A stretch of 64,000 nt of DNA from positions 6,198,501 to 6,262,500 of the forward strand of contig NZ_JAPEQG010000001.1 of the NCBI RefSeq assembly GCF_026339735.1. Reading direction: 5' to 3'. The translations under genes and the position numbers were made by a program. Source of the stretch: Streptomyces sp. NBC_01669 (GTDB taxonomy: Bacteria; Actinomycetota; Actinomycetes; Streptomycetales; Streptomycetaceae). A model generated the notes under the pieces. That model was not told the DNA's origin. It saw only the letters and a program-made list of their open reading frames with translations, and ran no database searches. Below are positions 49,862 to 59,560 of the stretch, piece after piece (the stretch's first letter is position 1; each line of letters begins with the position of its first letter).

Positions 49862-51796
49862 TCAGCTCGTGTGCACTTCCAGCGCCGTGCGGACCGCCGA
49901 CTCCAACGCCCCTTCGATCCAGGCGGGCTTGACCGAGGTGTGGCAGCCCGCGAAGTGCAGCGGCCCCTCGACCGAGCGCACATCGGCGAACAGCTCGGTG
50001 TGCTGGCCGGGCAGCAGCACCGACGCCTCGCCGTACGCGTACGGGTCGCGCATCCACGACTGGGTGGCACCGACCCCCGTGTAGAAGACTTCGATGCGCT
50101 GCCCGTACACGTCCTGCACGCCGCCCAGGGCGTGCGGGTAGCGCTCGTCGTCGTCCAGGGAGTCCCATTTCAGTGCGTCGTCGGCCCAGCTGTACGAGGC
50201 GAGGAGGACACCGCCCTTGCTGCCGTCGACCGGGTGGGAGGGCTGGAACATGAAGCGGTTGGCGTTGTCCGTGACGGATCCGCCGCCGATGACATGCGCC
50301 GCCTCGGGCTGGTCGCGGGCGGTCGCGCGGTACGCCGCATAGTGCACGCGCTGGTTGGGCGGCAGATGTCCGGGCGGTACTGAGGGGTGCGCGCCGAGCA
50401 GTGAACCGTCGGCCGGCGCCTTGCCGAGCCGGTACGCGTCGTACAGACCGGGCCGGATCCTCTCCAGCTCGGCCTTCCAGTCCTTTTCTTCGAACTCCCA
50501 CCAGCGGAGGCTGAATTCGAGGAGCACCTTGGTGGCCGCGTCGTAGTGGATCTCGGTGATCGCGCGCCGCTTGCCGTACGAGAGCGCGGGCGTGACCGGG
50601 ATGTGGCGCAGCCCGGAGAACGGCACGGTGACGATCGCCCGGTCGCCGGTGAACGTCTCCCGCACAACCCTGCCGTTACGGCCCTCGGACACCGTCTCGA
50701 CCCGGACGCTGTCGGCTTCGTAGCTGATCCTGGCGGCCCGGCGGTCCAGCCGCACCAGGTCCTTCACCCGTGCGTACATGGCGTCGGCCAGGGTCGCCGT
50801 GCCGTCGGGCAGCTCGTAGAACGCGGTGTCCGGGCTGATCAGGGAGGCTCCGATGAAGCTGTGCACAAAGGCGAGATGGAGCCGCGAGGTGAGGTTCTCG
50901 ACCGTACCGATGAGGTCGATGGTGCGCTCGTCGAGCTTGGCCGCCTCGGTCAGGAAGCGGAGCATCGACCAGTGCCCGTACCGCTGGATGACCCGGGCCC
51001 AGCCCTCGACGAGCTCCCGGCCCTCCTTGCCCTCGAACTCCTTGCGTACGGGCGCGAAGGCCTCCCGCACGATGGTCGAGGCGGTCTTGTTCTCGAACTC
51101 CGTGGGGACCCCGAAGGAGCGGTTGAGCACCTGCGGCTTCTTCGCGTAGTCCGCCTTGCGGACCCGGATGCCGTTGACGTGGATCCAGGTGTGGTTGACG
51201 GGCTCTCCCGCACCGTCGACATCGACGAGGTAGAAGCGGCGGCGCTTCAGATCGAAGCTGTCCATGAGCCCGGTGACGAGCGGGTGGCTGTCGGGGATCC
51301 GCATCGCCCCGGCCTCGGCGTACTGCTTCGAGTCGGCGAACGGCGCCTTCGCGTTCTCGTGGCCGCCCTTGCGGAAGGTCTTGATACGGCCGCCGACCCG
51401 GTTGCCGTTGGCCTCGATCACGGTGACGGTGTGCCCGGCGCTGCTGAGCAGATGGGCGGCGGTCAGCCCGGCCGGACCGGCACCGATGATCAGCACCTTC
51501 TTGGGGGGCTTGAGGCTGCGTGGCAGGCCCTTGGAGAGCAGGACGTCGCGGTAGTGCGGCACCAGCGGCTCGTCCTGCTCGTCGCGTACGAGGACGGCGC
51601 GGGCGATGGTCAGGCAGGCGTTCCAGTCGGAGCCGGGGGCCGCCTCGGGGGCCGCAGGGGCGGCAGGCGCGGCGAGGGAGTCGGGTGTGGCCGCGTTCGC
51701 CGAGGTCACGGTGGTCGTGGCGAGGGCGGCGGCACCCGCGATCATGCTGCGCCGCGAGGGCAGGGCAGAGGTCGCTTCGGCTGGCTTATTGGTCAT
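49862..51796 (-). CDS. Secreted flavin amine / L-amino-acid oxidase
   Basis: 644 aa. The N terminus SRRSMIAGAAALATTTVTSA is a Tat signal, as expected for a protein exported with bound FAD. IIGAGPAGLTAAHLLSSAGH is the FAD-binding loop, followed by VGGRIKTFR, the GG-doublet of the amine oxidase family. The C-terminal FAD part includes FYTGVGATQSWMRDPYAYGE. It probably oxidises amines or L-amino acids outside the cell to the oxo acid, ammonia and peroxide. ATG 51796 is used; codons before it to 51862 are not protein-like. It is in line with the TetR gene upstream. Confidence 0.88.
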   Translation of the reverse strand: MTNKPAEATSALPSRRSMIAGAAALATTTVTSANAATPDSLAAPAAPAAPEAAPGSDWNACLTIARAVLVRDEQDEPLVPHYRDVLLSKGLPRSLKPPKKVLIIGAGPAGLTAAHLLSSAGHTVTVIEANGNRVGGRIKTFRKGGHENAKAPFADSKQYAEAGAMRIPDSHPLVTGLMDSFDLKRRRFYLVDVDGAGEPVNHTWIHVNGIRVRKADYAKKPQVLNRSFGVPTEFENKTASTIVREAFAPVRKEFEGKEGRELVEGWARVIQRYGHWSMLRFLTEAAKLDERTIDLIGTVENLTSRLHLAFVHSFIGASLISPDTAFYELPDGTATLADAMYARVKDLVRLDRRAARISYEADSVRVETVSEGRNGRVVRETFTGDRAIVTVPFSGLRHIPVTPALSYGKRRAITEIHYDAATKVLLEFSLRWWEFEEKDWKAELERIRPGLYDAYRLGKAPADGSLLGAHPSVPPGHLPPNQRVHYAAYRATARDQPEAAHVIGGGSVTDNANRFMFQPSHPVDGSKGGVLLASYSWADDALKWDSLDDDERYPHALGGVQDVYGQRIEVFYTGVGATQSWMRDPYAYGEASVLLPGQHTELFADVRSVEGPLHFAGCHTSVKPAWIEGALESAVRTALEVHTS

Positions 51797-51898
51797 GCGG
51801 ACACCCTGGGGGGCGCGGAACGGAGTGCGTTGCCCGGACGCGCGTAGACCACTCGGAATCACTCGCAGGTGCCGCTTATCGATCTTGTCGTATCGGTG

Positions 51899-52522
51899 TT
51901 ATCGCAGGTCATCTGACTCGCGGGTGGAGTCGTCGCGCTCGTCGGCGGCGTCCGGGGACCCCGGCTGCAACAGCCGTAGGAAGTCCCGGAACGCGGCCGG
52001 CATGTCCACCGATCCGGGGTCGAGCAACCACTGGTACTGGAGCCCGTCCAGCACTGCCACGAGCAGCGGCGCGGCCCGCTCCGGGGTGAGACCGCCCGGC
52101 AGTGTCCCGCCGTACTCCGCGCGCAGCATGGCCGCCATGCTCGCGCGCACCTGTGTGTAGCGGCGGGTGAAGAACTCCCCGGCCGGATGGCCCTCCGTCA
52201 CGCTTTCGCCGAGCAGTGCCGAGAACGTCTGGACGACGCCGGGGCGCATCGCGTTGTACTCGACGAGCGAGTCCAGCAGATCCACCCGCCAGGTGCCGTC
52301 ACTGCGGGCCCCGCCGCCCGTATCCCACTGGTCGCGCTCCTCCAGTACGGCGACGAGCAGCGCATCCTTGGTCGGGAAGTAGTGCAGCAGGCCCTGCTGG
52401 CTCAGCCCGACCCGCTCGGCGACCGCGCTCAGCGTGGCGCCGCGGTAACCGCGTTCGGCGATCACTTCCAGCGTGGCGCGGAGGATCTCCGCCCGCCGCT
52501 CCGCGGTTCTGGCCCGCACCAT
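51899..52522 (-). CDS. TetR family transcriptional regulator
   Basis: 207 aa. The N-terminal helix-turn-helix is AEILRATLEVIAERGYRGAT then AVAERVGLSQQGLLHYFPTK. The ligand-binding domain is not specific to a known ligand. It is divergent from the GH3 gene 160 bases away and upstream of the amine oxidase gene, so it may control both. AAGGGG lies before the ATG at 52522; frame-open codons upstream are not used. Confidence 0.9.
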   Translation of the reverse strand: MVRARTAERRAEILRATLEVIAERGYRGATLSAVAERVGLSQQGLLHYFPTKDALLVAVLEERDQWDTGGGARSDGTWRVDLLDSLVEYNAMRPGVVQTFSALLGESVTEGHPAGEFFTRRYTQVRASMAAMLRAEYGGTLPGGLTPERAAPLLVAVLDGLQYQWLLDPGSVDMPAAFRDFLRLLQPGSPDAADERDDSTRESDDLR

Positions 52523-52590
52523 CGCGCCCGGCCCCTTTCGGTGCTGTCGGTCCCTCAAGCAGGACCGTACGCCATCCCCGACACGGCGCA

Positions 52591-52640
52591 TAACGAACAG
52601 ATAACAAAGCTTACTGCTCTACTGGTAACCGAGTCACCAT
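52591..52640. promoter_or_regulatory. AT-rich control region between tetR and the GH3 gene
   Basis: This 50-base block is clearly richer in A and T than its surroundings and lies between two divergent genes. It contains TTACTG (52611-52616) and CTGGTAA (52622-52628), an imperfect inverted pair with a 5-base centre, size suitable for a TetR dimer. I could not set -35 and -10 elements firmly. Confidence 0.45.
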
Positions 52641-52682
52641 GGAGACAATTCCGCAGAGGATTTACCACGAGGAGGTACGGCC

Positions 52683-55154
52683 GTGGCAGGCGCGTCCACA
52701 CCCATCCAGCCCGACGAGGCCCGCGAGGCCGCGGTCGAAGCGGCGCTGGCCGCACTCGGACTCGACGACAAGGCCCGGCTGCTGGCCGGCCAGGACATGT
52801 GGTCGCTGCCTGCGCTCCCCGCCGTCGGCCTGGGTTCGCTCGTCATGTCCGACGGCCCGATCGGTGTCCGCGGTGTCCGCTGGACCGCCGAGGACCCCTC
52901 CGTCGCCCTGCCCTCGCCCACCGCGCTCGCCGCGACCTGGGACCCGGCGCTCGCCCGCCGCGCGGGCCGGCTGCTGGCCCAGGAAGCCCGCCGCAAGGGC
53001 GTGCACGTCCTCCTCGCCCCGACCGTCAATCTCCATCGGTCGCCGCTCGGCGGGCGCCACTTCGAGACGTACAGCGAGGACCCGTACCTCACCGGCGAGA
53101 TCGGCGCCGGCTATGTGCTCGGCGTCCAGGACGGCGGCGTCGGCACGACCGTGAAGCACTTCGTCGCCAACGACGCCGAGACCGAACGCTTCACCGTCGA
53201 CAACATCGTCGCCCCGCGCACGCTCCGTGAGATCTACCTGGCTCCGTTCGAACGGATCGTCAAGAACGCTCACCCATGGGGCATCATGGCCGCCTACAAC
53301 CAGGTCAACGGCTCCACCATGACCGAGCACCGCTACCTGCAGAACGCGGTGCTGCGCGGCGAGTGGGGCTTCGACGGCTCCATCGTCTCCGACTGGCTGG
53401 CCGCCCGCTCCACCGGCGCCGCGATCAACGGTGGCCTCGACATCGCCATGCCGGGGCCGAAGACGGTGTACGGAAAGGCGCTGGCCGCGGCCGTCCGGGC
53501 CGGTGAGATCGAGGAGTCCGTCGTCGACGGGGCCGTGCGCAACGTGCTGCGCCTCGCCGCCCGCGTCGGCATCCTGCACGGCGCCCCGCCCGTCGTCGAC
53601 CCGGCGGACCACCCCACCGGCATCGACGGCGACGCGCTCGCCCGCGAGATCGCCCGCCGCTCCTTCGTCCTCGTACGCAACGAACGCGCCGCGCTCCCCA
53701 TCGACCCGGCCGCCGTGCGCAAGGTTGCCCTCAGCGGCGCGCTCGCCCGCGACGCCCGCGTCCTCGGCGGCGGCTCCGCACAGGTCTTCCCGCACCACAT
53801 CGTCTCGCCGCTCGACGGCCTGATCGCCGCCCTGCCCGAGGACGTCCTCGACTACCGCGTCGGCGCCGACCCGAACAACGAACTCGCCCCCGCCGAGAAG
53901 GGCTTCGAGCTCCGGGCCGTCTGCTACGACGCGTCCGGCGCGGTTCTCGGCTCGGCGCCGCTGCACAGCGGCACCGTCCAGTGGATCGGCGACGACCTGC
54001 CCGACGGCGTGACCCACGAGACGCTCCACAGCGTCGAGATCACCGGCACGTTCGTCCCGCGCGACACCGGCGAGCACCTCTTCGGCACCCGCGGCACCGG
54101 AGTGCTCACACTCACTGTCGCCGGCGAGACCCTCTACGACGACATCCACCGGGTCACCGGCTCCTCCGACCCCGGCGAGGCGTTCTTCGGCAACCCACTG
54201 GAGCGGGGCCGGACGACCCTCACGGCGGGCACCCCCGTCGAGGTGTCGCTGCGGCAGGTCCCCGAGACGCTCGGCGCCGACTCGCCCATCCTCGGCGTCT
54301 CGTTCTCCCTCTGCCACCTCGGCCCGCGCCGTGACCCCGACGAGCTGATCGCCGAGGCCGTCGAGGCGGCCCGTGCCGCCGACACCGCGATCGTCGTCGT
54401 CGGCACCACCGAACGCGTCGAGTCCGAGGGCTTCGACCGCACCGACCTGTTGCTCCCCGGCCGCCAGGACGATCTCGTCCGGGCCGTCGCCGCCGCCAAC
54501 CCGAACACCGTGGTGGTCGTCAACTCCGGTTCCCCGGTGGAACTTCCGTGGCGCGACGAGGTCGCCGCAGTGCTGCTCAGCTGGTTCCCCGGTCAGGAGG
54601 GCGGCGCGGCGCTGGCCGACGTCCTGCTCGGCGCCGCCGAACCGGGCGGCCGCCTGCCCACCACCTGGCCGGTCGCACTCGCCGACGTCCCGGTCTCCGT
54701 CACGACCCCCACCGACGGTGAACTCCACTACGAGGAAGGTGTCTTCGTCGGCTACCGGGCCTGGGAGAAGGCGGGCACCCGACCCGCGTACCCCTTCGGC
54801 CACGGACTGGGCTACACCACCTGGGAGTACGAGTCCCTGACGGCCGCCCCCGACTCCGCCACCGTCCGCCTCCGCAACACGGGCACCCGCCCCGGAGCCG
54901 AGACGGTCCAGATCTACCTGGCGCCGACGGACGACACCGCCCAGCGCCCGGCCCGACGGCTGGCCGGCTTCGCCCGCGTCGAAGCGGCCCCGGGCGAGAG
55001 CGCCGAGGCCGTGATCGAACTGGACCGGCGCGCGTACGAGATCTGGGACGAGACGGCGTACGACTGGACCCTCGTGCCCGGCACGTACGAGGTACAGGCG
55101 GCGCGCTCGCTCGGCGACGTACGCCTGACGGCGGCCACGGAGGTCAAGGAGTAG
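52683..55154 (+). CDS. GH3 beta-glycosidase (beta-glucosidase/xylosidase type) with PA14-like insert
   Basis: 823 aa, no signal peptide, so cytoplasmic. Order: GH3 N domain with KHF (158-160) and the nucleophile Asp237 in IVSDWLAARST; GH3 C domain; a PA14-like insert (about residues 415-540, GTFVPRDTGEHLFGTRGTG); and a fibronectin-like end domain after GLGYTTWEYE. It splits beta-linked disaccharides or short oligosaccharides brought in by ABC systems. Substrate among glucosides, xylosides and arabinosides is not clear; the nearby arabinose genes are only suggestive. GTG 52683 has GAGGAGGT six bases before it. Confidence 0.93.
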   Translation: MAGASTPIQPDEAREAAVEAALAALGLDDKARLLAGQDMWSLPALPAVGLGSLVMSDGPIGVRGVRWTAEDPSVALPSPTALAATWDPALARRAGRLLAQEARRKGVHVLLAPTVNLHRSPLGGRHFETYSEDPYLTGEIGAGYVLGVQDGGVGTTVKHFVANDAETERFTVDNIVAPRTLREIYLAPFERIVKNAHPWGIMAAYNQVNGSTMTEHRYLQNAVLRGEWGFDGSIVSDWLAARSTGAAINGGLDIAMPGPKTVYGKALAAAVRAGEIEESVVDGAVRNVLRLAARVGILHGAPPVVDPADHPTGIDGDALAREIARRSFVLVRNERAALPIDPAAVRKVALSGALARDARVLGGGSAQVFPHHIVSPLDGLIAALPEDVLDYRVGADPNNELAPAEKGFELRAVCYDASGAVLGSAPLHSGTVQWIGDDLPDGVTHETLHSVEITGTFVPRDTGEHLFGTRGTGVLTLTVAGETLYDDIHRVTGSSDPGEAFFGNPLERGRTTLTAGTPVEVSLRQVPETLGADSPILGVSFSLCHLGPRRDPDELIAEAVEAARAADTAIVVVGTTERVESEGFDRTDLLLPGRQDDLVRAVAAANPNTVVVVNSGSPVELPWRDEVAAVLLSWFPGQEGGAALADVLLGAAEPGGRLPTTWPVALADVPVSVTTPTDGELHYEEGVFVGYRAWEKAGTRPAYPFGHGLGYTTWEYESLTAAPDSATVRLRNTGTRPGAETVQIYLAPTDDTAQRPARRLAGFARVEAAPGESAEAVIELDRRAYEIWDETAYDWTLVPGTYEVQAARSLGDVRLTAATEVKE

Positions 55155-55171
55155 CGGCAGCCCCTCGGACC

Positions 55172-55214
55172 GGAGAGCCCCGGAGCGGCACCTGACCCCG
55201 CTCCGGGGCTCTCC
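55172..55214. terminator. Perfect 17-base hairpin between convergent GH3 and epimerase genes
   Basis: 55172-55188 pairs perfectly with 55198-55214 around a nine-base loop. The stem is followed by T-poor sequence on both sides. It lies 17 bases after the GH3 stop and eight bases before the epimerase stop, so it should end both transcripts. Confidence 0.88.
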
Positions 55215-55222
55215 TCATCCGG

Positions 55223-56224
55223 TCAGCGCACCGAGAACCCGTACACGGTCGTCGACGCGTACTCCTCGCCCGGCCGCAGCACCGTGCTCGGGAACTCCGG
55301 CCGGTTCGGCGAGTCCGGGAAGTGCTGCGTCTCCAGCGCGATCCCGTCGCAGGGCCGGTACGGCCGCCCGTCGAGGTGGTCGGCGGTGTACAGCTGCATC
55401 CCGGGCTCGGTCGTGGAGACGGTCAGGACGCGCCCCGAGCCGGGGTCGCACAGCTCGGCCACCGGACCGTCCACCGCCTCGTCCAGCACGAAGTTGTGGT
55501 CGTACCCCGTGCCGACCGTCCGCGCCTCACGGAAGTCGAACCGGGTGCCGTCCACCGGCAGCAGCTCGCCCGTGGGAATCGATTCGCCGTCCACCGGCGT
55601 GATCCGCCCGGCCGCGATCCGCAGGGTGTGCCCGGCCGCACTGCCGCTGTCGGCGCCGGCCAGGTTCCAGTACGTGTGATTGGTCAGGTTCACCACGGTC
55701 GGTGCGTCCGTCGTCGCCCGGTACGCGATGCGCAGCGCCCCGTCCTCGTCCAGGGTGTACGCCGCCGAGACCGCCAGCCGCCCCGGGAAGCCCTCCTCGC
55801 CGTCCTCCGCGACCAGCGACAGCTCCACACCGCCCGGGACCTCCCGCGTCTCCCACACGCGCTTGTCGAAGCCGCGGGCCCCGCCGTGCACATGGTTGCG
55901 CCCCTCGTTCCGGGTCACGTGGTGGGTCTGCCCGTCGAGTACGAAGGAAGCGCCCGCGATCCGGTTCGCGTACCGTCCGACCAGCACCCCGAAGTACGGG
56001 CCCGAGCATGTCTCGTACGCCGCGAGATCCGGCAGCCCGAGCGCCACCCCGGCCCGCATGCCGTCCCGTCCGGGCACCTCCACCGACTGCACGGCGCCGC
56101 CGTACGTCAGGACGCGCACCCGCGTACCGGCCCGTTCCAGCGTCCAGCGGTGGACGGCGGTGCCGTCCGCGAGGGTGCCGAAGAGTTCCGTACGTATCGC
56201 CGTGCTGCTCAAACCCGTGTCCAT
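55223..56224 (-). CDS. galM: Aldose 1-epimerase (mutarotase)
   Basis: 333 aa. GVLVGRYANRIAGASF, NLTNHTYWNLAG (catalytic His) and DHNFVLDE are family motifs, and GIALETQHFPDSPN carries the catalytic Glu. It interconverts alpha and beta anomers of sugars released by the glycosidases nearby. ATG 56224 is preferred over an in-frame GTG at 56230; TAAGGT (56238-56233) lies eight bases before it. It is convergent with the GH3 gene. Confidence 0.92.
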   Translation of the reverse strand: MDTGLSSTAIRTELFGTLADGTAVHRWTLERAGTRVRVLTYGGAVQSVEVPGRDGMRAGVALGLPDLAAYETCSGPYFGVLVGRYANRIAGASFVLDGQTHHVTRNEGRNHVHGGARGFDKRVWETREVPGGVELSLVAEDGEEGFPGRLAVSAAYTLDEDGALRIAYRATTDAPTVVNLTNHTYWNLAGADSGSAAGHTLRIAAGRITPVDGESIPTGELLPVDGTRFDFREARTVGTGYDHNFVLDEAVDGPVAELCDPGSGRVLTVSTTEPGMQLYTADHLDGRPYRPCDGIALETQHFPDSPNRPEFPSTVLRPGEEYASTTVYGFSVR

Positions 56225-56254
56225 GATCACGGACCTTAGACCACGTGCCGGTGG

Positions 56255-57172
56255 CTACGCCGGGGGCTTCCGAGCCGTGATATTGCGGTACGCGATCTCG
56301 GCGAGCCGGGCCTGGCCGCTCAGCCCCGGATGGAACCAGTCCCACTGGCTGAGCTGCCGGCCGGTGAACCGGTAGTCGAAGACCGCACCGCCGTCGTACC
56401 GGCAGCGCGGATCCTTCGCGCACACGTTCCGGAGCACTTCGTTGTACGCCACGACCCGCTCCTGCACCGAGGCGCGGCGCGCCTCGGCCCCGGTGCTCAT
56501 GTCATCCGCATGGCCCAGCATCGACTTGCAGATGCCCAGCTTCCAGATCTGCTTGCCCAGGGGGTTGTCGCGCCCCGTCGACCAGAGGCGTTTGAGATCC
56601 GGCACGCTCGACACGTACACCTGTGCCTTCGGCGCCTTGCTGCGGAGCTGACGCATCGACGCCTCGAACGAGGCCCGGAAGTCCGCCACCGGCGTCATCA
56701 GTCTCGCCGAGTCGCGGCAGGCGTCGTTGGCGCCGATCATCACGGTCACCAGGTCCGGCTTCCGCTCCGCCGCGAGAGCCATCTGCTCCGGCAATTGGGC
56801 GATCCGGGCCCCGGTCTCGGCGTGGTTCCAGCTGTGCGAGGCCGCGCCCGATGAGCCGAGCAGCCGCACCGCCAGGCTCCGGACCTCGCTGTCGGTGCCG
56901 GTCGCCCAGGAGGCCTCAGGACAGTCGGCCAGCACGGAGCAGGCGTCGAAACCACGGGTGATGGAGTCCCCGACTGCGGCGACCGACCCGGGACTGCGGT
57001 TCCAGGCGGGGGAGGGCGCGGCAGACGGGTGGTGCTGCCCGGCGGCGGAACTCCTGGTCGTCCCGTCCGACCCCGTGTCACAGCCGGCCAGCGCGGCCAC
57101 GGCGATCACCGGAAGCGCCGTCAGAACGGCGGCACTGGTGCGCGAGCGATGGCTCGCGGAACGATTCTGCAT
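56255..57172 (-). CDS. SGNH-hydrolase lipoprotein
   Basis: 305 aa. A lipobox VAALAGC puts the lipid-anchored Cys at residue 31. The SGNH domain has nucleophile Ser70 in AVGDSITRGFD, Gly/Asn blocks in MIGANDACRDS, and Asp/His in WDWFHPGLSGQARLAE. It is an esterase or lipase held on the outer face of the membrane; substrate unknown. Several Cys outside the catalytic site suggest disulfides. GGGAGGG lies eight bases before the ATG. Confidence 0.92.
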   Translation of the reverse strand: MQNRSASHRSRTSAAVLTALPVIAVAALAGCDTGSDGTTRSSAAGQHHPSAAPSPAWNRSPGSVAAVGDSITRGFDACSVLADCPEASWATGTDSEVRSLAVRLLGSSGAASHSWNHAETGARIAQLPEQMALAAERKPDLVTVMIGANDACRDSARLMTPVADFRASFEASMRQLRSKAPKAQVYVSSVPDLKRLWSTGRDNPLGKQIWKLGICKSMLGHADDMSTGAEARRASVQERVVAYNEVLRNVCAKDPRCRYDGGAVFDYRFTGRQLSQWDWFHPGLSGQARLAEIAYRNITARKPPA

Positions 57173-57522
57173 CCCTCATGCCCTCCCGTTTATGCCCCCG
57201 GCAACCGCCCTGGCCCCAGGCGACACGCCCGCGCGCCCTGCCGGGTGAAAGCTGTGCGAATGATGGGCCCAGGACCGACGGTACGTCACACCTCGGGCGC
57301 CGCCGCACGGTAGCTTTTCCCCGTCGAACCAGTGCTGCGTTCCGCCACCCGACTCCACTTGGGTGGCTTCGTATCATCACATCACGTCGCATATTGTCCT
57401 TTTTCTGGAGATTCGCTCCCGATGCTGTTTACTGACGACAACCTCGGGGACCGGCCGAGAAGAGGCGGTATGGGCGCGAGGCCGCTGGGGAAGGCGAACC
57501 TCGTCCCACACTGGAGGTCCCG
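57173..57522. other. Divergent intergenic stretch before the DUF3145 gene
   Basis: 350 bases between the divergent lipoprotein and DUF3145 genes. It holds a hairpin CCACCC (57345-57350) with GGGTGG (57361-57366) and an AT-richer part near 57370-57430 where promoters probably lie. No gene is supported. The ribosome site of the DUF3145 gene is GGAGG just before 57523. Confidence 0.5.
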
Positions 57523-58017
57523 GTGACGACACGTGGAGTCCTGTACGTTCACTCCGCACCGCGTGCGCTCTGCCCACATGTCGAATGGGCGGTGGCAGGT
57601 GTCCTCGGCGTGCGGGTTCAGCTCGACTGGGTCAGACAGCCGGCCTCGCCCGGCACCTGGCGTTCCGAGTTCTCCTGGAAGGGCGCCGCGGGGACCGCGT
57701 CGAAGCTTGCCTCCGCACTGCGGGGGTGGGATCTGCTGCGCTTCGAGGTGACGGCGGAGCCGTGTGCGACGGCGGAGGGCGAGCGGTACAGCTCCACGCC
57801 GGAACTGGGCATCTTCCACGCGGTCACCGGCATGCACGGCGACATCCTGGTGCCGGAGGACCGGCTGCGGGCCGCACTGGCGCGGTCGGTGCGGGGGGAG
57901 ACGGAGCTGGAGGCGGAGATCGCCAAACTTCTCGGCAAGCCGTGGGACGACGAGTTGGAGTCGTTCCGGCATGCGGGGGAGGGGGCGCCGGTGCGGTGGC
58001 TCCACCAGGTGGTCTGA
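57523..58017 (+). CDS. DUF3145 family protein
   Basis: 164 aa soluble protein of the actinobacterial DUF3145 family, recognisable by GVLYVHSAPRALCPHVEWAV at the N terminus, LRGWDLLRFEVTAEP in the middle and PWDDELESFRHAGEG near the end. No reaction is known. The gene is usually single and highly conserved in Streptomyces near the fab operon. GTG start with GGAGG before it. Confidence 0.88.
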   Translation: MTTRGVLYVHSAPRALCPHVEWAVAGVLGVRVQLDWVRQPASPGTWRSEFSWKGAAGTASKLASALRGWDLLRFEVTAEPCATAEGERYSSTPELGIFHAVTGMHGDILVPEDRLRAALARSVRGETELEAEIAKLLGKPWDDELESFRHAGEGAPVRWLHQVV

Positions 58018-58220
58018 CCCATCCGCGGGTGCGGGTCGCGCCTTCGCGGGCCCGCTCCCCTGCCCGTCCCTTCCCGACACCGGAGGCCCCGCCCCGGACC
58101 CCGCTGCCCGATCGCCGGAGGAGCATGATCTTCCGCCCGGGCGATGGAGGACATCGTTCAGCCCGGACAGCGGTGAAGCCCGCCTCCCCGAGGGGACGGC
58201 GGGCTTCGGCGCGCTGGGGG

Positions 58221-59483
58221 TCAGACGCTGCGGAACGCCAGCACCACGTTGTGCCCCCCGAACCCGAACGAGTTGTTGATCGCGGCGATCGACCCCTCGG
58301 GCAACGGACGGGGCTCATCGCGCACGATGTCCGCCTCCACGGCCTCGTCGAGGTTCTCCACGTTGATCGTCGGCGGAGCCATCCGGTGGTGCAGCGCCAG
58401 GACCGTGGCAACGGTCTCGATGCCGCCCGCGCCACCGAGCAGGTGACCGGTCATCGACTTCGTCGCGGAGATCGCGACATGGTCGAGGTCGTCGCCCAGG
58501 ACCTTGCGCAGAGCCTTCAGCTCCGCGACGTCGCCCTGCGGCGTCGACGTGGCGTGCGCGTTGAGGTGCACGACCTCCGACGGCTTGAGGTCCGTCTGGT
58601 CCAGCAGGTTCTGCATGGCGGCAGCGATCCCGCGCCCGGTCGGCTCGGGCTGGGCGATGTGGTGGGCGTCCGCGGACAGCCCCTGTCCCAGCACCTCGCA
58701 GTAGACCTTGGCGCCCCGCGCGGCAGCGTGCTCCGCGGACTCCAGGACCACGACGCCCGCGCCCTCGCCGAGCACGAAGCCGTCACGGCCCGTGTCGTAC
58801 GGACGAGACGCCTTCTCGGGCTCGTCGTTGTTCTTGGACATGGCCATCATGTTGGCGAACGCCGCGATCGGCAGCGGGTGGATGGCCGCCTCGGTGCCAC
58901 CGGCGAGCACGACATCGGCGCGGCCGGTGCGGATCATCTCGACGGCGTAACCGATGGCCTCGGCACCCGACGCACAGGCGGAGACCGGGGTGTGGACACC
59001 GGCCTGTGCGTTGACCTCGAGGCCGACGTTGGCCGCCGGGCCGTTCGGCATGAGCATGGGCACGGTGTGCGGGGAGACGCGGCGTACGCCCTTCTCCTTC
59101 AGCACGTCGTACTGGTCGAGGAGCGTGATCACGCCACCGATACCGGAGGCGATGACCGAGCCGAGCCGGTCGGGCTGGATCTTCTCGTCCTCACCGGCCT
59201 TGCCGGTGAAGCCGGCGTCCGCCCACGCCTCGCGGGCCGCGATCAGCGCGAACTGCGCCGAGCGGTCCAGCTTGCGGGCGAGCGGGCGGGGCAGTACGTC
59301 GCCCGGGTCGACGGCCGCGAGGGCGGCGATCCGGACGGGCAGTTCGGCGAAACGCTCGCCCTCGAGAGGCTTGACGCCGGAACGACCGGCCATCAGACCT
59401 TCCCAGGTCGACGCGGAGTCGCCACCCAGCGGAGTGGTTGCGCCGATACCGGTGACGACCACGGTGCGATTGGTCGAGTTCAC
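58221..59483 (-). CDS. fabF: Beta-ketoacyl-ACP synthase II
   Basis: 420 aa condensing enzyme for chain elongation. Catalytic Cys170 is in TPVSACASGAEAIGYA, His310 in LNAHATSTPQGD, Lys342 and His347 in ATKSMTGHLLGGAGG. It joins malonyl-ACP to growing acyl-ACP. GTG 59483 gives the usual start (NSTNRTVVVTGIGATTPLGG). It is the last gene of the fabD-fabH-acpP-fabF operon. The ribosome site is weak. Confidence 0.97.
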   Translation of the reverse strand: MNSTNRTVVVTGIGATTPLGGDSASTWEGLMAGRSGVKPLEGERFAELPVRIAALAAVDPGDVLPRPLARKLDRSAQFALIAAREAWADAGFTGKAGEDEKIQPDRLGSVIASGIGGVITLLDQYDVLKEKGVRRVSPHTVPMLMPNGPAANVGLEVNAQAGVHTPVSACASGAEAIGYAVEMIRTGRADVVLAGGTEAAIHPLPIAAFANMMAMSKNNDEPEKASRPYDTGRDGFVLGEGAGVVVLESAEHAAARGAKVYCEVLGQGLSADAHHIAQPEPTGRGIAAAMQNLLDQTDLKPSEVVHLNAHATSTPQGDVAELKALRKVLGDDLDHVAISATKSMTGHLLGGAGGIETVATVLALHHRMAPPTINVENLDEAVEADIVRDEPRPLPEGSIAAINNSFGFGGHNVVLAFRSV

Positions 59484-59560
59484 TGGAAAATCTTCTCCAC
59501 GTGTAGAGGGTCGTGAATCAGCGGCGCCACCGCCGGGTGGCGACACACGAGCCGGCTGGA

